From assembly GCA_947627685.1 (NCBI GenBank), contig CANQWZ010000007.1:1-26596 (forward strand): a stretch of 26,596 bases of DNA, given 5' to 3'. Origin of the DNA: an uncultured Bacilli bacterium (lineage in GTDB: Bacteria; Bacillota_I; Bacilli_A; ML615J-28; CAG-313). Under the pieces are notes generated by a model that was not told the origin of the DNA, made no database searches, and saw only the letters and a list, made by a program, of their open reading frames with translations. This document shows positions 22,936 through 26,596 of the stretch, one piece after another (position 1 is the stretch's first letter; each line of letters starts with the position of its first letter). The translations under genes and the position numbers were made by a program.

Positions 22936-23676
22936 TTATTTAGTGGCATTATTATAAGCTCTTTTAGCAACTGCATAATAATCTTTAGCATCTGTTAAAG
23001 TAGCCTCAGATGTGACTTGATCAAATTTCCAAGTGCCTTCCTTAACGATTTTGCTTTCATCAAAGTTCATTTTACTACCTATTAAGGTTTTCTCAAGAGC
23101 TTCCATATTCTTTTTCCAACCAAGACCCGTTCCACCTGCAGGCCAGTAGTTGCTAGTAGATTTTTTTAAAGCTTCTTTAGTGCTACCACTAAATGCCCAA
23201 GATTGCGCTACAAATTCACTATTCGCAACTTTAACATTACCTTCTAAAAGGGTTGTAGCATACCATTTAGCGTTATCTTCGCTTGTTGCTATCCATGCTT
23301 TTAAATCGGGAATGCCACTACTACTATATACAACTATATCATTATCAATGCTACCAGTGAAATGTTTATCACCAATGATTAAATATTTAGCAAGATTAAC
23401 TTCACCGCCATGTGAGTTAGTAATAGTTAAATATAAATTTTCATCAATACCTTCAGTTGTTGTAAGGGCTGCCCAAGTTGATGGTAAATATACTTCTTCA
23501 AAAGTTAAAGCTGTTACTTTATCACCCTTAACTTTGATTTCCGCAATTCCAACATAATCCTTATGTACTATACCATAACCAGTACCACTAGTTTCTTTAT
23601 TTTTTGTACAAGCTGTTACTAAGCAAGTACAAAGAACTAAAAAAACTAATGCTAATATATAATTGATTTTTTTCAT
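22936..23676 (-). CDS. Lipoprotein, possibly related to FMN-binding/cAD1-type precursors
   Basis: A 246-aa lipoprotein: signal peptide with lipobox LVTAC (Cys about 23) and a KNKETS linker. GYGIVHKDYVGIAEIKVKGDKV, followed by FEEVYLPSTWA, resembles the small domain of FMN_bind/pheromone cAD1-precursor lipoproteins. WAFSGSTKEALKK contains SGST, which differs from the usual flavinylation pattern (S/T)GA(S/T). A helical C-terminus ends the chain. If it carries covalent FMN it could take part in extracellular redox work; I consider this weak, and plain 'surface lipoprotein' is the safe reading. SD AGGAGG is strong. It lies 63 bases after hisS with no clear terminator between, so it is probably part of the GDPD-hisS transcript. 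Confidence 0.7.
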   Translation of the reverse strand: MKKINYILALVFLVLCTCLVTACTKNKETSGTGYGIVHKDYVGIAEIKVKGDKVTALTFEEVYLPSTWAALTTTEGIDENLYLTITNSHGGEVNLAKYLIIGDKHFTGSIDNDIVVYSSSGIPDLKAWIATSEDNAKWYATTLLEGNVKVANSEFVAQSWAFSGSTKEALKKSTSNYWPAGGTGLGWKKNMEALEKTLIGSKMNFDESKIVKEGTWKFDQVTSEATLTDAKDYYAVAKRAYNNATK

Positions 23677-23739
23677 TTTTTTATTCCTCCTAATTTTTTA
23701 TATTATTTGTTTCTTTTCACACTTTAATACTTTTTTTAT

Positions 23740-24981
23740 TTAAAAAATAATATCACTAAAACCATCTTCTAAAAGTCTTTCTTTTTGGAACTTAAAGTTT
23801 TTACTCTTGTAGACAACTAATACAATTTTGCCATCTTCTCGCATTTTATTTGCTTCATCAAGAATTTTGGCTAAATCACTACTAGGTGTATTTTTATCAA
23901 TAACCATAGCAACACGCTTTTTTTCATGATCTAGAAGATGATGATCTTTTTCTAGTAATATGCTAATAATTCGTTCAAAACCAATGGAAAATCCACAAGC
24001 AGGAACATTTATATTGGCATATTTTTCTACCATATTATCATATCTTCCCCCTCCTGCAACACTACCATTAAAACCATCCATACCAATTTCAAAAATTGGC
24101 CCCGTGTAATATGACATGCCTCTAACAAGGGTAGGATCAAAACAAATCGTAAATTTACCACAAGATAGTTTAGTTACGTTATCAATAATTTGATCAAGGT
24201 TATCTAAAACTTCTTGATTTTCTAGTTTTACCGCAACTTTTTCAAAATATGCATTGGTACTATTTGCGAAAGGTGCATCATCAAAAAGATTCATATATCT
24301 ATCAACAGCCGTTTTATCGTATCCATTATTTAATAATTCGCTTTTAACGCCTTCTTTACCGATTTTATCCATTTTATCTAAAATAATAAAAATCTTGTCA
24401 CTATCTTCAAGTGGTAATTTAGCATATTCAACCATTGCTTTTAAAATGCGTCTATCATTAATTCTAATTTTAAAGCCATCAAAACCAATCTTAGTTAAAA
24501 GGGTTGTGGTTGCTTGCATTAATTCTATTTCCGCAAGATTACTTTTTTCACCTAAGATATCTATATCACATTGAACAAACTGGCGAAATCTACCTTTTTG
24601 AGGGCGTTCAGCTCGCCAAACATTACCAATTTGTAAAGCTTTAAATGGTGATGGTAATTTGGCCATATTATTAGCATAATAACGTGATAGCGGAACAGTT
24701 AAATCATAACGTAGTCCCATATCAACTAAATCATTTTCATTATCAATATGATCAATTGATAACTTTTCACCACGTTTTAAAACTTTAAAGATTAGTTTTT
24801 CATTCTCACCACCTTGTTTAGAACATAAATTTTCAATATGTTCAAGGCAAGGCGTTTCAATGATATTAAAACCAAAACTTTGGTAAGTTTCTTTAATTTT
24901 ATTTATCACAAATTCTCTTAAACGCATCTCTTGAGGCAAGAAATCATTCATGCCTTTAACAGGTATTTTTATAAAACTCAT
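23740..24981 (-). CDS. hisS: Histidyl-tRNA synthetase
   Basis: A 413-aa class II HisRS. Motif 1 region KGMNDFLPQEMRLREFV, motif 2 IGNVWRAERPQKGRFRQFVQ (about 118-137), His-A motif LVRGMSYYTGPIFEIG, GGGRYDNMV, and motif 3 FSIGFERIISILL. The KQGGENEKLIFKVLKRGEKL stretch places it in the HisRS branch common in Clostridia and related lineages. The anticodon-binding domain after motif 3 is about 80 residues and ends at SDIIF, without the GE.E...G.v.vK tail seen in E. coli-type enzymes; this may be normal for the branch. SD GAGGT seven bases before ATG. It follows the GDPD gene by 21 bases in the same operon. Confidence 0.96.
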   Translation of the reverse strand: MSFIKIPVKGMNDFLPQEMRLREFVINKIKETYQSFGFNIIETPCLEHIENLCSKQGGENEKLIFKVLKRGEKLSIDHIDNENDLVDMGLRYDLTVPLSRYYANNMAKLPSPFKALQIGNVWRAERPQKGRFRQFVQCDIDILGEKSNLAEIELMQATTTLLTKIGFDGFKIRINDRRILKAMVEYAKLPLEDSDKIFIILDKMDKIGKEGVKSELLNNGYDKTAVDRYMNLFDDAPFANSTNAYFEKVAVKLENQEVLDNLDQIIDNVTKLSCGKFTICFDPTLVRGMSYYTGPIFEIGMDGFNGSVAGGGRYDNMVEKYANINVPACGFSIGFERIISILLEKDHHLLDHEKKRVAMVIDKNTPSSDLAKILDEANKMREDGKIVLVVYKSKNFKFQKERLLEDGFSDIIF

Positions 24982-25002
24982 TTTATTTACCTCAAATCAT
25001 CC

Positions 25003-25692
25003 TTATTCTAAAATATTAGTTGTAACATAATCAACGCCACATTCTACCATTTTGTCATATATTTCTTGTGTATCAACTGTCCATGCATTTACTTCTAAAC
25101 CTTTAGCGTGAAAACGATCAACTAATTCTTTCGTAATAAGATCATGACGAAGATCTAAATTAAGATTTTCAGCCAAACATTTATCAATCATTTCTTCACT
25201 ATATAAAAATCCTAATAAAAATTGGGTATGATATTCAGGATACTTTTTCTTAATATATAAAATAGTACTCAAGGTGTAGCAAATTATCATACTTTTATCA
25301 AACATGTCTTCTTCTAGTATTACTTTCATTAGTTCATCTACTGCTTCATCATCAAATCCCCATTTAAGTTCAATTACTGGATATTTATGATAATGCTTGC
25401 AAATTCTTAAATATTCTAGCGGGGTAGCTATATGATAATTATAAGTATGGTAAGTGCCTTTAGCAACCAGTTCTATACGCATAGCCTCTTTAAAAGTTAA
25501 ATCACGGATTTTTACATCACTTTCAGCTAATCTTTTTAAATCATCATCATGAAATAAAACCATTGAACGATCCTTTAATAATGTTACATCTGTTTCAATA
25601 CCATAATAACTACGGTTTGCTGCAGCTAAGAAAGCTTCCTTAGTGTTTTCAAGTTCATATTTGGAATAACCACGATGGGCAACCATTTTCAT
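25003..25692 (-). CDS. Glycerophosphodiester phosphodiesterase family protein
   Basis: A 229-aa GDPD TIM-barrel protein. VAHRGYSKYELENT (H6, R7), YGIETDVTLLKD, MVLFHDDDLKRL and YPVIELKWG carry the metal and general-acid/base residues; VNAWTVDTQE is the usual C-terminal motif. Known reaction: hydrolysis of glycerophosphodiesters to glycerol-3-phosphate and alcohol. No signal peptide, so cytosolic. The frame opens 17 codons upstream, but that TTG is the -35 element itself; GAGGAG nine bases before ATG 25692 (MKMVAHRG) decides the start. First gene of a likely gdpd-hisS-lipoprotein operon and divergent from the YhhN-like gene. Confidence 0.93.
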   Translation of the reverse strand: MKMVAHRGYSKYELENTKEAFLAAANRSYYGIETDVTLLKDRSMVLFHDDDLKRLAESDVKIRDLTFKEAMRIELVAKGTYHTYNYHIATPLEYLRICKHYHKYPVIELKWGFDDEAVDELMKVILEEDMFDKSMIICYTLSTILYIKKKYPEYHTQFLLGFLYSEEMIDKCLAENLNLDLRHDLITKELVDRFHAKGLEVNAWTVDTQEIYDKMVECGVDYVTTNILE

Positions 25693-25714
25693 AATACTCA
25701 TCTCCTCATTTTTC

Positions 25715-25743
25715 ATTATACCATAATTTGTTAAAGTTTGCAA
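25715..25743 (-). promoter_or_regulatory. Promoter of the GDPD-hisS operon
   Basis: Minus-strand TTGCAA (25738-25743), 17-bp spacer and TGGTATAAT (25715-25723), hexamer TATAAT at 25715-25720 with extended TG. Confidence 0.8.
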
Positions 25744-25771
25744 CTTATACCTATATTTTTAAAGCAAATTA

Positions 25772-25780
25772 TGATATAAT
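25772..25780 (+). promoter_or_regulatory. Extended -10 of the YhhN-like gene
   Basis: TGATATAAT, a perfect TGn-extended -10, 18 bases before the ATG. No good -35 is visible. The short leader holds the SD GGTGGTGGTGAT. Confidence 0.6.
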
Positions 25781-25798
25781 GGTGGTGGTGATTAAGAA

Positions 25799-26497
25799 AT
25801 GAAAAAAATGGCTTTGGTAACTTCTATTTACTTATTAATGCAATTTATTTATTATCTTATTTTACATACAACTAAACTTATTGATTTTTATGTTGGTTGT
25901 TATATTGTTATTATTATAGATGTAATAGTTAGTATTATTATAGCTTTATTAATTAAAGTAAAGTATAGTTATATTATTGTTATTGCGCAAATATTTACTT
26001 TATTAGCTGATACTTTTTTAACCCTTTTAGATAGATATTATATTATAGGTTTAAGCTTTTTTATATGTGCACAAATAGCTTATTATATATATATCTTATC
26101 ACTAGATAGCTTTAAATTTAATAAGAACCATCAAATTTTTGGCTTTTTAAGAGTTATACTAATAATAGCATTTCTTATTCTTTTACTAATCAAAAAAACA
26201 TTTGATATAATTATTGTTTTAACAGGTATCTATTTTAGTATGTTAGTACTTAATTTTATTGAAAGTTTTATAACCATCAAAATTAATTTTATGTTACCTA
26301 TTGCTTTGTTTTTATTTATCTTATGTGATGTATGTGTAGGATGTCTAAATATTATTGATATTTTTCCTATTAATACTTCTTCATTAATTTATAAAATTGC
26401 TACTAGTAATATTAATTGGGCTTGGCTTTTTTATCATCCTTCACAAGTTATTTTATCAATGATTTGTTTATTTCAAAATAGTATATGTAAAAAATGA
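25799..26497 (+). CDS. YhhN/TMEM86-like membrane protein (lysoplasmalogenase family)
   Basis: A 232-aa protein with about seven to eight TM segments. LLADTFLTLLDRYYIIGLSFF followed by CAQIAYYIYIL, then FLFILCDVCVGCLN and WLFYHPSQVILS, match the ordering of acidic and polar residues in YhhN proteins (two conserved Asp in TM segments, H-P-S near the end). Eukaryotic TMEM86 and some bacterial homologues hydrolyse lysoplasmalogen vinyl-ether bonds; whether this one does is unknown. SD GGTGAT eight bases before ATG; TGA stop. The IS3 left end begins 22 bases after the stop and no terminator is seen, so the element may have inserted just behind the gene. Confidence 0.65.
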   Translation: MKKMALVTSIYLLMQFIYYLILHTTKLIDFYVGCYIVIIIDVIVSIIIALLIKVKYSYIIVIAQIFTLLADTFLTLLDRYYIIGLSFFICAQIAYYIYILSLDSFKFNKNHQIFGFLRVILIIAFLILLLIKKTFDIIIVLTGIYFSMLVLNFIESFITIKINFMLPIALFLFILCDVCVGCLNIIDIFPINTSSLIYKIATSNINWAWLFYHPSQVILSMICLFQNSICKK

Positions 26498-26519
26498 GCA
26501 TTTAAAAACACCCACTTTT

Positions 26520-26596
26520 TGTACTGAACCCAAAATGTTGGACAGTATAAATTAGGCTACTAACATGGAATGTTCTCTATATTGAATAGGGGACAT
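26520..26596 (-). mobile_element. Left end of an IS3-family insertion sequence (partial)
   Basis: TGTACTGAACCCAAAATGTT, continuing GGACAGTA, is a typical IS3-family terminal inverted repeat beginning with TG, followed inward by the transposase C-terminus on the minus strand. The rest of the element lies outside the window. A target-site duplication cannot be checked because the other end is missing. Confidence 0.8.
26552..26596 (-). CDS. IS3-family transposase OrfB, C-terminal end (partial)
   Basis: Reading the minus strand into the window gives MSPIQYREHSMLVA then TAA. SPIQYR is the characteristic C-terminal motif of IS3-family OrfB transposases (DDE integrase). The 5' part is cut by the window edge, so the ATG seen here is not the gene start. 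A stop codon followed within 32 bases by the inverted repeat is the normal IS3 arrangement. Confidence 0.8.
   Translation of the reverse strand: MSPIQYREHSMLVA

Noticed and set aside
107..26497. Mycoplasma-type genetic code (TGA = Trp)
   Set aside because: TGA ends the VanZ and YhhN-like genes at family-appropriate places and Trp is encoded by TGG throughout.

Overview
The window looks like a chromosome fragment of an AT-rich Bacillota-type bacterium (Bacilli, or a wall-bearing lineage near the Tenericutes such as RF39/Acholeplasma-like groups). Base composition, purine-rich Shine-Dalgarno sites, TTG starts, lipobox lipoproteins, a TPP-riboswitch/ThiT unit and YebC, TypA, PepF and HisRS genes all fit this. 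TGA is a stop (ends of the VanZ and YhhN genes) and Trp is encoded by TGG, so the genetic code is standard and the code-4 mycoplasmas are excluded. Peptidoglycan enzymes (Amidase_2, CHAP, LD-carboxypeptidase) argue for a cell wall. There is no tRNA, rRNA or CRISPR array.

Layout. 1-2.98 kb (minus): yebC, then an OAS/CD-NTase-like nucleotidyltransferase translationally coupled to a HisJ-like PHP phosphoesterase. 3.0-5.9 kb (minus): a large Big_2/Amidase_2 lipoprotein with its own promoter and terminator. 6.0-12.2 kb (minus): a tightly packed run of nuclease lipoprotein, HAD phosphatase, VanZ protein, serine hydrolase, MazG-like pyrophosphohydrolase, LD-carboxypeptidase and TypA, ending at one terminator. 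12.3-13.8 kb (plus): CHAP lipoprotein, convergent with a NUDIX gene. 14.5-15.8 kb (plus): TPP riboswitch, thiT and a small membrane gene. 15.8-18.2 kb (minus): pepF and a 4-TM protein whose roughly 200-nt leader looks like a structured RNA. 18.5-20.1 kb (plus): TtcA-like PP-loop protein and an SGNH hydrolase with Cys in the Ser position. 20.2-25.7 kb (minus): Zn-ribbon membrane protein, PII-like/antiporter pair, lipoprotein, hisS and a GDPD gene. 25.8-26.5 kb (plus): YhhN-like membrane protein. The last 77 bases are the left end of an IS3-family element.

Most of this is housekeeping and envelope biology: surface hydrolases, nutrient salvage (thiamine uptake, phosphodiester and phosphate-ester hydrolysis), nucleotide sanitation and ion exchange. 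Parts not explained by ordinary annotation are the orphan NTase/PHP pair with a substituted NTase active site, the unassigned leader RNA at about 18.2-18.4 kb, the promoter-hairpin arrangement before the PII/antiporter genes, and the Cys-for-Ser SGNH enzyme. I found no complete, clearly new multi-gene system.
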